Positions 45,495 through 53,847 of a stretch of 64,000 nucleotides of DNA are shown here, one piece after another; the first letter of the stretch is position 1; each line of letters opens with the position of its first letter. The notes under the pieces are model-generated. The model was not told the DNA's origin, did not search any database, and saw only the letters and a list, made by a program, of their open reading frames with translations. A program made the position numbers and the translations under genes. The DNA is from Crocinitomicaceae bacterium (GTDB lineage: Bacteria > Bacteroidota > Bacteroidia > Flavobacteriales_D > Crocinitomicaceae), in assembly GCA_024643365.1 (NCBI GenBank), contig JAHENC010000001.1, positions 175,475 through 239,474 on the forward strand, given 5' to 3'.

Positions 45495-45931
45495 TGCTCA
45501 ACCGTACACTTATTTCGTTGGGTTCCAATCTTGGGAACAAAGCAGCTAACTTGCAGCAAGCGATTCTCACCATTCAAAATTTGATTGGAAATATTGAATT
45601 CACTTCTTCATTTTACGAGTCCGAACCTTGGGGCTACGATTCTGAAAATCAATTTTTGAATGCCTGTATAACCTGTTTTACCCATCTTTCACCTTTTGAG
45701 CTATTAAATCAATTGAAACAAATTGAAAATAGCATGGGTCGAATTAAAACAGTAAGCGGATATGAAGACCGTTGCATTGACCTTGATATTGTATTTTATA
45801 ATGATGAGCATATCGAAACGGATGAACTGACTATTCCTCATCCACACTTTCAAAATAGGGAATTCGTGATGATTCCATTACAAGAAATCATAAAAAAAGA
45901 AGATGGATTTTACTCTTTCATTAAGAGCTAA
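45482..45931 (+). CDS. folK: HPPK, folate pyrophosphokinase
   Basis: Transfers pyrophosphate from ATP to 6-hydroxymethyl-dihydropterin in folate synthesis. It is 149 residues. Motifs: SLGSNLGNKAANLQQA near the N-terminus, the SFYESEPWGY stretch and the DRCIDLDIVFYNDE metal-binding motif, then IPHPHFQNREFVMIPL. It overlaps the gldD end by 13 bases, so a folate gene is translationally coupled to a gliding gene. Confidence 0.96.
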   Translation: MEKVVLNRTLISLGSNLGNKAANLQQAILTIQNLIGNIEFTSSFYESEPWGYDSENQFLNACITCFTHLSPFELLNQLKQIENSMGRIKTVSGYEDRCIDLDIVFYNDEHIETDELTIPHPHFQNREFVMIPLQEIIKKEDGFYSFIKS

Positions 45932-45963
45932 ATCGTTTATTTCCTTTGTAGTGAAATCTTTTA

Positions 45964-45971
45964 TACATTTG
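45964..45971 (+). promoter_or_regulatory. Predicted -7 box of the OmpA/TPR lipoprotein gene
   Basis: TACATTTG matches TAnnTTTG, with a TTTG 15 bases upstream (45945-45948), shorter than usual. The predicted leader to the ATG at 45992 is about 16 bases. Confidence 0.5.
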
Positions 45972-45991
45972 TAAAAAATAAAAAACCAGAT

Positions 45992-47719
45992 ATGAAATTA
46001 TTTCGTTCGAGCAATTTGTTCTTCTTAGGTTCAGGTATGATGTTTTTGGCATCATGTGATTTAGTAAAAGACGTGACTTATTCCGTAAGTACTAATCCAC
46101 TTGAAATGCATGCTGACAGTGTGAAAATCGCGATTACAGTAAATGTTCCTGCAAAAGGAATCAAGAAAAAAGCAAAAGCTGAAATCACCCCAAAATTAGG
46201 CACTTACGCAATTGGTACATGGTATGTAAATGGCGAGAAAGTAACAGAGAACGGAACGACCATAAATTTTAAAAATGGTGGAACAGCAACCTTTGAACAA
46301 ACCATTCCTTATTTACCAGAAATGGAAGCTGCCGATTTGGTAATTACTGGTAAAATTTACAAGCAAACGAAAGAGAAAGACGCTTTACCAGAAATGAAAA
46401 TTGCTGACGCAACGATTATCACACCCTACTTAGTAAATAAAACATTCAAAGTTTTGTACGAAGAAGATGCGTTAGTTCGTCAGTTTGAAAAATCTTCAGA
46501 GGCAACATTTAACTTTGAAAAAGGGAAGTCAGACGTTCGCGCTACCGAGTTGAAGGATGCAGATATCACAGCATTGGTTTCTTGGGTACAAGCTGCACAA
46601 TCAAATCCAAAGATTAAAATTAACTCGATAGAAATCAATGGTTATGCTTCACCAGACGGAGAAGTTTCTAAAAACGATAACCTTTCTTACGATCGTACTG
46701 CTACAACTAGAACGGCAATCATTGCGCTCATGAAAAAAGCAAAATTGACTGCTTACACAGATACGAACATGTACAAGCTCAACAAATATGGTGAGGATTT
46801 TGACGGGTTCAAAGCACAATTGGCTGCCTCTACAACCATTACTGAAGCGGATAAAAACTTATTCATTCGCATCTTAGAAATGACAAAAGACTTAGAGCAA
46901 CGTGAAAAAGAAATGATTAATCTCGGTAAATCGTACAGTGAATTAGAGAAGGATGTATTTCCTAAAATTCGTCGTGCAATGGTGGTTGTTAGGTACACTG
47001 AGTTTGGCTTGACAGATGACGAATTAAAAGCCGCAGCTAGTAATAATCCAAATTCACTTTCAGTGGAAGAACTATTATTTACTGCAAATAAGTTAACGAC
47101 TGATTTAAATGAAAAAGCAAGAATCTACAAAGTAGCTGCAACAAATTTCGCTTCTGATTACCGCACGCATACTAATCTAGGTGCCGCATCTTTCCAATTA
47201 AACAAAACGGCTGAAGCGAAAAGTTCATTCGAAAAAGCAGCATCTTTGAAAGACAATGGGATTGCTAAAAACAACTTAGCAGCAACCACGATTTTGGATG
47301 GTAACCGTACAAATACAAAGAAGTTGATTACGCAAGCGAAAACAGCTTTTGATGCAAAAGGTGATGCAAGTCAAAAAACCGCAGCAAATTACAACTTAGG
47401 TATTTTGAATATCATGGACGGTAAATATGCAGCTGCAGACGGAAACTTCACAGAGAACAGCTACAATAAGGCGTTGGCACAAGTATTGTCTGGAAAAGCA
47501 GATTCAGCAAAGAAAACTCTAGCAGGATTAACGGAGACGGCTGAAACGGCATACCTGAAGGCAATTATTGCAGCTCGATCAAACGAAGGAGTTGATGTAG
47601 TTGTTTCTCACCTAAAGGTGGCGATTTCCAAAAATGCTTCCTTGAAAGACAAAGCAGCTAAAGATCTTGAATTCTTGAAAATTTCGACAGAAGCAACATT
47701 CACAAACATCGTGAAATAA
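45992..47719 (+). CDS. Lipoprotein with internal OmpA-like and C-terminal TPR region
   Basis: A 575-residue lipoprotein (lipobox FLASC, cysteine 22). Residues about 25-165 are a beta-rich domain I do not recognise. About 170-330 is an OmpA-like peptidoglycan-binding region (FNFEKGKSDVR, INGYASPDGEVSKNDNLSYDRT). About 350-575 is helical and repetitive in the way of TPR units (AAGAASFQLNKTAEAKSSFEKA-like and NYNLGILNIMDGKYAAADGNF). The OmpA part is internal, unlike in classical OmpA proteins, where it is C-terminal. A role as an envelope scaffold is likely. It is a single gene with its own promoter and terminator. Confidence 0.78.
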   Translation: MKLFRSSNLFFLGSGMMFLASCDLVKDVTYSVSTNPLEMHADSVKIAITVNVPAKGIKKKAKAEITPKLGTYAIGTWYVNGEKVTENGTTINFKNGGTATFEQTIPYLPEMEAADLVITGKIYKQTKEKDALPEMKIADATIITPYLVNKTFKVLYEEDALVRQFEKSSEATFNFEKGKSDVRATELKDADITALVSWVQAAQSNPKIKINSIEINGYASPDGEVSKNDNLSYDRTATTRTAIIALMKKAKLTAYTDTNMYKLNKYGEDFDGFKAQLAASTTITEADKNLFIRILEMTKDLEQREKEMINLGKSYSELEKDVFPKIRRAMVVVRYTEFGLTDDELKAAASNNPNSLSVEELLFTANKLTTDLNEKARIYKVAATNFASDYRTHTNLGAASFQLNKTAEAKSSFEKAASLKDNGIAKNNLAATTILDGNRTNTKKLITQAKTAFDAKGDASQKTAANYNLGILNIMDGKYAAADGNFTENSYNKALAQVLSGKADSAKKTLAGLTETAETAYLKAIIAARSNEGVDVVVSHLKVAISKNASLKDKAAKDLEFLKISTEATFTNIVK

Positions 47720-47740
47720 TCTAAAGAAGATACTTTTTAA

Positions 47741-47766
47741 AATCCCGAGAAATCGGGATTTTTTTT
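47741..47766 (+). terminator. Intrinsic terminator after the OmpA/TPR gene
   Basis: A perfect eight-base stem AATCCCGA/TCGGGATT with GAAA tetraloop, followed by six T. A textbook terminator. Confidence 0.92.
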
Positions 47767-47801
47767 GCCTAGGTATTTCATTCTTACTTCATGAATTTCC
47801 G

Positions 47802-47809
47802 TAACTTTG
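47802..47809 (+). promoter_or_regulatory. Predicted -7 box of clpP-clpX
   Basis: TAACTTTG matches TAnnTTTG. The predicted leader to the ATG at 47828 is about 14 bases. A weak TTC lies 18 bases upstream. Confidence 0.55.
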
Positions 47810-47827
47810 TATTCTAAAAATTAAAAA

Positions 47828-48493
47828 ATGGATAGTAACGAATTTCGCAAATACGCGACAAAACATATCGGACTTAACAGTATGGTTGTAGACCATTACA
47901 TCGAGTCATCTTTAACACCTTACATCATCGAAGAACGCCCGATGAACATGACCCAAATGGATGTGTTCTCTCGCTTGATGATGGATAGAATCATTTTCCT
48001 AGGAACAGGAATCAATGACCAAGTAGCAAATATTATCAATGCACAATTACTATTCTTAGAGTCGGTTGATGCAAAAAAAGATATTCAGATTTATTTAAAT
48101 TCTCCTGGTGGATCAGTTTATGCCGGACTCGGTATTTACGACACCATGCAATATATTCGTCCAGATGTTGCAACAATCTGTACTGGTATGGCCGCTTCTA
48201 TGGGAGCTGTATTACTTTGCGCTGGAGCAGAAGGAAAAAGAAGTGCATTGAAACATTCACGTGTCATGATTCACCAACCATTAGGTGGGGCACAAGGTCA
48301 AGCATCTGACATTGAAATTACTGCACGAGAAATTCAAAAGTTGAAGAAAGAATTGTACGATATCATTGCTCGCCATTCTAAACAAGACTATGAGAAAGTT
48401 TGGGCTGATTCAGACCGTGATTATTGGATGACTTCAGACGAGGCTAAGGCTTACGGTATGGTGGATGAAGTTTTGCTTCGTAATCCGAAATAA
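47828..48493 (+). CDS. clpP: ATP-dependent Clp protease proteolytic subunit
   Basis: Serine protease that forms the 14-mer chamber used by ClpX. It is 221 residues. The catalytic serine is near residue 124 (GMAASMGAVLL), the histidine is near 149 (HSRVMIHQPLGG), and the aspartate lies in the following conserved region (DYWMTSDEAKAYGMVDEV end). The N-terminus is longer than in E. coli ClpP, a common feature of the family in Bacteroidota. It is two bases upstream of clpX. Confidence 0.97.
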   Translation: MDSNEFRKYATKHIGLNSMVVDHYIESSLTPYIIEERPMNMTQMDVFSRLMMDRIIFLGTGINDQVANIINAQLLFLESVDAKKDIQIYLNSPGGSVYAGLGIYDTMQYIRPDVATICTGMAASMGAVLLCAGAEGKRSALKHSRVMIHQPLGGAQGQASDIEITAREIQKLKKELYDIIARHSKQDYEKVWADSDRDYWMTSDEAKAYGMVDEVLLRNPK

Positions 48494-48495
48494 AC

Positions 48496-49728
48496 ATGGC
48501 TAAAAAAGAAGCTGTTTGCTCGTTTTGTGGTTCCGAAAGGGCTGCAGTAGGTATCCTTATTGCAGGTATATCTGGTCACATCTGTGATAATTGTGCATCC
48601 CAGGCAAATAAAATTGTTCAAGAAGAACTGTCCGAAAAAGTAAAAGAAGATCAGTTAGAGCTTGTAAAAGTCAATTTATTGAAACCACATGAAATCAAAG
48701 CTCATTTGGATCAGTATGTGATTGGTCAAAATGAAGCGAAGAAATTCCTTTCTGTTGCTGTATACAATCACTTTAAACGTCTTGGCTACAAAGTAACGAA
48801 TGACGACGTTGACATTGAAAAATCGAACGTTATTCTAGTCGGCAGAACCGGAACAGGAAAAACCTTACTGGCAAAATCAATTGCAAAATTATTAAACGTC
48901 CCTTTCTGTATTGCTGACGCTACTGTTCTAACAGAAGCTGGATATGTAGGTGAAGATGTTGAAAGCATCCTTTCTCGCTTACTTCAAGCAGCGGATTATA
49001 AGGTAGAGAGTGCACAAATGGGAATCGTATTTATTGACGAAATTGATAAAGTTGCACGTAAAAACGATAACCCATCAATCACAAGAGATGTTTCGGGAGA
49101 AGGAGTTCAACAAGCCTTACTTAAATTATTAGAAGGTGCGGTGGTAAATGTTCCACCACAAGGAGGAAGAAAACATCCCGAGCAAAAAATGATTCAAATC
49201 GACACGAAAAACATTTTATTTATTTGTGGTGGTGCATTTGACGGAATTGAAAAGTTAATTGCGAATCGCGTGAATCGTCAAACCATTGGATTCTCATCAG
49301 ATACGGAAGAAACAATTGAAAAGGATTCACTTTTGAAATATATCTCTCCAAGTGATGTTCGTTCATTTGGATTAATTCCTGAACTCATTGGACGATTTCC
49401 GGTACTTACTTATTTAGAGCCGTTGTCAGACGCAGATCTGAAAAGAATACTTACAGAGCCGAAAAACGCATTGATTAAACAATACAAACGTTTATTCGAA
49501 TTGGATGGTGTTAAATTGAGCATCGATAATGAGGTACTTGACTTCATGGTAAAAAAAGCCAACGAATTTCAACTTGGAGCTAGAGGTCTAAGATCTATTT
49601 GTGAAGCCATTCTTACCGACGCCATGTTTGACATTCCATCTTCCAATGTGAAAACATTAGAAGTAAACATTGAATATGCAGAAGAGAAATTCTCTAAATC
49701 TAAAATCGCTACATTAAAAGTAGCCTAA
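48496..49728 (+). CDS. clpX: ATP-dependent Clp protease ATP-binding subunit ClpX
   Basis: AAA+ unfoldase that recognises substrates and feeds them to ClpP. It is 410 residues. The N-terminal zinc-binding domain has cysteines at 8, 11, 30 and 33. Walker A is GRTGTGKT, Walker B is [12 protein letters not shown], and the pore loop GYVGEDVES and sensor-2 LGARGLRS are in place. It is co-transcribed with clpP. Confidence 0.97.
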   Translation: MAKKEAVCSFCGSERAAVGILIAGISGHICDNCASQANKIVQEELSEKVKEDQLELVKVNLLKPHEIKAHLDQYVIGQNEAKKFLSVAVYNHFKRLGYKVTNDDVDIEKSNVILVGRTGTGKTLLAKSIAKLLNVPFCIADATVLTEAGYVGEDVESILSRLLQAADYKVESAQMGIVFIDEIDKVARKNDNPSITRDVSGEGVQQALLKLLEGAVVNVPPQGGRKHPEQKMIQIDTKNILFICGGAFDGIEKLIANRVNRQTIGFSSDTEETIEKDSLLKYISPSDVRSFGLIPELIGRFPVLTYLEPLSDADLKRILTEPKNALIKQYKRLFELDGVKLSIDNEVLDFMVKKANEFQLGARGLRSICEAILTDAMFDIPSSNVKTLEVNIEYAEEKFSKSKIATLKVA

Positions 49729-49755
49729 AATAACGCGCGAATTAGCTGGTTTTTA

Positions 49756-49763
49756 TACTTTTG
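49756..49763 (+). promoter_or_regulatory. Predicted -7 box of pdhB
   Basis: TACTTTTG matches TAnnTTTG. The predicted leader to the ATG at 49784 is about 16 bases. No good -33 box is seen. Confidence 0.5.
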
Positions 49764-49783
49764 CAATTCGAAATTTTTGAACT

Positions 49784-50761
49784 ATGAAAACATTACAATT
49801 TAGAGAAGCCTTAAGAGAAGCAATGTCCGAAGAAATGCGTCGCGATGAGCGTGTATTTTTACTTGGAGAAGAAGTAGCGGAATACAACGGTGCTTACAAA
49901 GTTTCTCAAGGAATGCTTGATGAATTTGGTCCAAAAAGAGTGATCGACACACCCATTGCGGAATTAGGTTTCGCTGGAATCGCTGTTGGAGCGTCCATGA
50001 ATGGACTTCGTCCGATTGTAGAATTCATGACTTGGAACTTTGCGATACTTGCAGCGGATCAAATCATTAACTCAGCAGCAAAGATGTTACAAATGTCCGG
50101 TGGACAATATTCTTGTCCAATCGTTTTCCGTGGTGGAAATGGAACAGCAGGACAATTAGCTGCAACACACTCACAAAGTTTCGAAGCATTTTATGCACAC
50201 GTACCTGGACTTAAAGTTCTTACCCCTTCTAATCCTGCAGATGCAAAAGGATTGTTAAAAGCAGCCATTAGAGATAATGACCCTGTTGTTTTCTTGGAGT
50301 CAGAGAAAATGTACGGAGATAAAGGAGAAGTTCCTGAAGGAGAATACATCATTCCAATTGGAGTGGCAAACGTTGTTCGCAAAGGAACTGACGTAACCAT
50401 CGTTACCTTTGGTAAAATCATAAAAGTCGCTGAAGAGGCTGCAGAAATCTTAGCTAAAGATAACATCAACGTTGAAATCATCGACTTAAGAACCATTCGT
50501 CCATTAGATTACGGAACAATCGTTGAATCAATTAAGAAAACGAATCGTTGTGTTGTTTTAGAGGAATCTTGGCCATTAGCTTCGATTTCATCAGAAATTG
50601 CATATCACTTACAACGTTACGCTTTTGATTATTTAGACGCACCTGTTCAACGCGTTACACAAACAGATACACCATTCGCTTTCTCTCCAACCTTAATTGA
50701 CGAAGCACTACCAAATGTAGACCGTTTGATTAAAGCGGTTAAAGCAACAATGTACCGATAA
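49784..50761 (+). CDS. pdhB: Pyruvate dehydrogenase E1 component, beta subunit
   Basis: Half of the thiamine-pyrophosphate-dependent E1 of the pyruvate dehydrogenase complex, feeding acetyl-CoA to citrate synthase. It is 325 residues. Typical stretches are FLLGEEVAEYNGAYKVSQG, DTPIAELGFAGIAVGASMNG and VVLEESWPLASISSEIA. The alpha subunit (PdhA) and E2 are not adjacent, so the genes are dispersed. It ends in a strong terminator. Confidence 0.96.
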   Translation: MKTLQFREALREAMSEEMRRDERVFLLGEEVAEYNGAYKVSQGMLDEFGPKRVIDTPIAELGFAGIAVGASMNGLRPIVEFMTWNFAILAADQIINSAAKMLQMSGGQYSCPIVFRGGNGTAGQLAATHSQSFEAFYAHVPGLKVLTPSNPADAKGLLKAAIRDNDPVVFLESEKMYGDKGEVPEGEYIIPIGVANVVRKGTDVTIVTFGKIIKVAEEAAEILAKDNINVEIIDLRTIRPLDYGTIVESIKKTNRCVVLEESWPLASISSEIAYHLQRYAFDYLDAPVQRVTQTDTPFAFSPTLIDEALPNVDRLIKAVKATMYR

Positions 50762-50781
50762 TATACATTTATAAATCATTG

Positions 50782-50811
50782 AAAAGGAATCCAAATGGAT
50801 TCCTTTTTTTT
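50782..50811 (+). terminator. Intrinsic terminator after pdhB
   Basis: A perfect 11-base stem AAAAGGAATCC/GGATTCCTTTT with an AAAT loop and a T-run. Confidence 0.92.
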
Positions 50812-50876
50812 GTCCATAAATTTCGCTTTGCTAAATATCTTTAATGTAATAGATAACTTTTATTTACCTTAGTTAA

Positions 50877-52805
50877 ATGAAAACGATTTTCCTCCTTTTA
50901 AGTCTCACATGGTTAGAGACTATTTTTGCACAAGTGCCAGAGCACTTTTTAATCACATCTAATTCATCCGTTCGAATCACAGATCCTATTTGTAAAAAAA
51001 TGGCCGAAGACTCGAAAACGGAAATCCAAGAAGAAATCAAGAGACTAAATCAAAAACAAAAGAAAGGCGATATTCTCTTTAAAAATATGCCACTGGAGCA
51101 GCAATCCTATTTTGAAGCAATTAAAACCCTAGGGGATAATCCAGAAATTATCTTTGCACCATATTCAATTGCGGATGCATTGATAAGAACCTATCGACAA
51201 ACAGTTGAGGAGCCAATTTATCTCAGCCTGCAAAAGGTATCCCTGAAATCGCTTGGAGAAGTAACACTTGAAATTTCCATTAATGATATTCAAGTAAGTT
51301 CTTCCGAAAGCGCCATGGATGTTGTGTTAAAGAGCCTAAAGAACCCAAACACTCCTGCGCAAACCATACATTTTAGTTGTCCAACAGGTCGCCTATTATT
51401 AGACAATGGTGGATTTAGGAGATTGGCTTGGATGAACTTTTGGGGAGCATTTTTCCAAGAAGTAAAAGCTATGGAACAGTTGGAAAAAATCATCATGCAA
51501 GTCGATCCCACCTTGGTTAGTGTAGATGAACGAAACAGACAAATAGATGAAACGTTAAAAAACCTAGGATTAACAAGTAAAGAATACCTTTCGAAAGGAA
51601 CCGAGCAAGCGAGAAACATATTAAAGGACATCCCATACCAAATTCCATTTAATCAGATCATAGGAGTCTTCATAAGCAAAGATGAACAAAAGTTAAGTTT
51701 ATTGAGTGGCACATCTAAACCTGAAATCCAGTATGACGAAGAACATGAAGAAGGATTTAGCTACCTTGTTTTTGAATCAAAAAAATGGAATTTCGAAAAA
51801 AAAGATGGTAACTGGCATATGTATTACCCCAATGGTCATGAAACCGATTCTCTTGCAACAATTAGGTCATTTTACAACACCGGAATAGACTCTGATAAAC
51901 GTCTTCTAGAGGAAAACTGGATGAACGAAAATGAATCTGAAAATCTTTCAGATATTTTTAATCATATAGAATTTGTGCATGAAAAAACATCAATTGAAAC
52001 AGAAACGTTGGTTCAAACCCAAATCCAACCGAAACTAGCGAAGTTGTTCAGTGAGAAAAATAGTACCTACGATAATTTCTATCAACGCATTTCGCAACAA
52101 ACAACATCGTATTGGGACGAACAGTATACAGAGAAATTAATCCTTAAAGACGTTTTGATTTCCAATCCAGAAAAGACAGCATTTATCTTTCCGGTTATCC
52201 TAAATATAAAAGATGTTCAAAATGAGGATGTGTATTATACCTCCAATGAAGATTTTAAATTCTATGTTTTATTAAAAAATCCGGATGGAAACTTTACGTT
52301 GTACGATTGGTATTACTTTAAACCACTTTCATATTGGTCTAATTACTCCCTACTCCGTTGTGCAGAAACACATCTAAAACACATTTCAAATTTTACTGAA
52401 GATCAAGAAACAATCAATGATGAAGCTTTCTGGGATAATTACATTTTCAAAAAAAGTGCGCGTGGCTACGAATACTTGACGCAGGTTATCTCAACGAACG
52501 AATCTATTTCTATTTCGAAAAGCGAATTTGATGCGCAAGTACAAGATTGCATTAACATCTTATTAGAATATGATGTAGTCGATTTATATGAACACCAATT
52601 AAAACAAATCCTCCGTTGCATCAACACAATTCAAAAAGAAAAACTTACTGGAGTGCAAAACACCAAATTAATAACACTTAGTCAGGACCTGCATTTTCAA
52701 AAACGACTTAACAAGATCCGAACAGCTGACAAAAACTATTATCCTCAATTAAATTTAGAATATGGAGAACCAATGACGGAACGCTCCTATTATCTTATTC
52801 ATTAG
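50877..52805 (+). CDS. Unrecognised secreted protein of 642 residues
   Basis: A large protein with a signal peptide (to about residue 18, IFAQ) and no recognisable domain. The mature sequence is charged, alpha/beta mixed and rich in Lys, Glu, Asn and aromatic residues. There is no T9SS sorting domain at the end (TERSYYLIH), no lipobox and no catalytic motif, so it probably stays in the periplasm. It lies alone between the pdhB terminator and the ribosomal operon, and its codon use looks AT-richer than that of its neighbours by eye. The promoter is unclear. Recently acquired or fast-evolving are both possible. Confidence 0.7.
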   Translation: MKTIFLLLSLTWLETIFAQVPEHFLITSNSSVRITDPICKKMAEDSKTEIQEEIKRLNQKQKKGDILFKNMPLEQQSYFEAIKTLGDNPEIIFAPYSIADALIRTYRQTVEEPIYLSLQKVSLKSLGEVTLEISINDIQVSSSESAMDVVLKSLKNPNTPAQTIHFSCPTGRLLLDNGGFRRLAWMNFWGAFFQEVKAMEQLEKIIMQVDPTLVSVDERNRQIDETLKNLGLTSKEYLSKGTEQARNILKDIPYQIPFNQIIGVFISKDEQKLSLLSGTSKPEIQYDEEHEEGFSYLVFESKKWNFEKKDGNWHMYYPNGHETDSLATIRSFYNTGIDSDKRLLEENWMNENESENLSDIFNHIEFVHEKTSIETETLVQTQIQPKLAKLFSEKNSTYDNFYQRISQQTTSYWDEQYTEKLILKDVLISNPEKTAFIFPVILNIKDVQNEDVYYTSNEDFKFYVLLKNPDGNFTLYDWYYFKPLSYWSNYSLLRCAETHLKHISNFTEDQETINDEAFWDNYIFKKSARGYEYLTQVISTNESISISKSEFDAQVQDCINILLEYDVVDLYEHQLKQILRCINTIQKEKLTGVQNTKLITLSQDLHFQKRLNKIRTADKNYYPQLNLEYGEPMTERSYYLIH

Positions 52806-52895
52806 GATCAATCAAAAAATAAAAAAAAGAAAACTATCGCACGCGTTTATTTTTGATAATCAAGCAATAAAAAGACGATATTTTTTCAAACACTC

Positions 52896-52925
52896 TTGGT
52901 TTATAAAAATAAATAGTTATCTTTG
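52896..52925 (+). promoter_or_regulatory. Consensus promoter of the ribosomal operon
   Basis: TTG (52896-52898), exactly 19 bases, TATCTTTG (52918-52925). A near-perfect Bacteroidota promoter. The transcript is predicted to start near 52930, giving a 50-base leader, the longest predicted among the clear promoters of this window. Confidence 0.75.
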
Positions 52926-52926
52926 C

Positions 52927-52950
52927 ACCCCTCAAAGTACGTTTGGGGGT
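52927..52950 (+). promoter_or_regulatory. Inverted repeat at the 5' end of the ribosomal operon
   Basis: ACCCC-T-CAAA (52927-52936) pairs with TTTGGGGGT (52942-52950) around GTACG, with one bulged T. It overlaps the predicted transcription start, so it may be a 5' mRNA hairpin or a protein-binding operator. Confidence 0.5.
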
Positions 52951-52979
52951 TATTATTTATTTTAAAACAAGAGTATTTT

Positions 52980-53357
52980 ATGCCAACTATTCAACAGTTA
53001 GTTCGCAAAGGAAGAACTGCGGTGGTGAAGAAGAGTAAGTCCGCTGCGCTTGATTCATGTCCACAACGTAAAGGTGTGTGTGTTCGTGTTTACACGACTA
53101 CGCCTAAGAAGCCAAACTCGGCTATGCGTAAAGTGGCGCGTGTTCGCTTAACGAACGGAAAAGAAGTCAACGCTTACATCGGTGGTGAAGGCCACAATCT
53201 TCAAGAACACTCATTAGTACTTGTGCGAGGAGGAAGGGTTAAAGACCTTCCAGGGGTACGTTACCACATTGTTCGTGGTGCAGAGGATACGGCCGGAGTT
53301 CAAGGTCGTAGCCAGAGAAGATCCAAATATGGTACTAAACGTCCTAAGCAGAAATAA
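52980..53357 (+). CDS. rpsL: 30S ribosomal protein S12
   Basis: Decoding-centre protein of 125 residues, started at the ATG at 52980 ([12 protein letters not shown]). An open frame from 52923 would begin upstream of the predicted transcript start. The streptomycin-contact regions [12 protein letters not shown] and [13 protein letters not shown] carry the usual lysines, so no resistance substitution is seen. First gene of the operon. Confidence 0.97.
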   Translation: MPTIQQLVRKGRTAVVKKSKSAALDSCPQRKGVCVRVYTTTPKKPNSAMRKVARVRLTNGKEVNAYIGGEGHNLQEHSLVLVRGGRVKDLPGVRYHIVRGAEDTAGVQGRSQRRSKYGTKRPKQK

Positions 53358-53373
53358 TTAAAAGCTTTACAAA

Positions 53374-53844
53374 ATGAGAAGAAGAAAAGCCAAGAAAATT
53401 GCGATTCTACCAGATCCGAAATTTAACGATCAAGTAGTAACAAAATTTGTAAACAATTTAATGCTAGATGGTAAAAAAAGTTTAGCATTCCGTTTATTTT
53501 ACGATGCAATTGAAATCGTAGATAAAAAAATAGAAGAAACAGAAGGATTAGACGTTTGGAGAAAAGCATTGGAAAATGTAACTCCAGCAGTCGAGGTTAG
53601 AAGTCGCCGTGTAGGTGGAGCTACTTTCCAAATCCCTACTCCCGTTCGTGAAGAACGTAAAGCATCCCTAGCTATGAAATGGTTAATCGGATATGCACGT
53701 AAACGTAACGAAAAGACAATGTCTCAAAGACTTGCTTCTGAAATCATCGCTGCTTCAAAAGAAGAAGGTGCTGCATTTAAGAAGAAAGAAGATACAATGC
53801 GTATGGCGGAAGCAAACAAAGCATTTTCACATTTCAGATTCTAA
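53374..53844 (+). CDS. rpsG: 30S ribosomal protein S7
   Basis: 156-residue protein that nucleates assembly of the 30S head and binds 16S rRNA. Begins MRRRKAKK and contains the conserved [16 protein letters not shown] stretch. It lies 16 bases after rpsL, with an A-rich region and no Shine-Dalgarno before the ATG. Confidence 0.97.
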   Translation: MRRRKAKKIAILPDPKFNDQVVTKFVNNLMLDGKKSLAFRLFYDAIEIVDKKIEETEGLDVWRKALENVTPAVEVRSRRVGGATFQIPTPVREERKASLAMKWLIGYARKRNEKTMSQRLASEIIAASKEEGAAFKKKEDTMRMAEANKAFSHFRF

Positions 53845-53847
53845 GAC

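Noticed and set aside
52923..52979. Longer N-terminus for S12
   Set aside because: It begins upstream of the predicted transcription start and inside the hairpin; S12 proteins begin at MPTIQQL.
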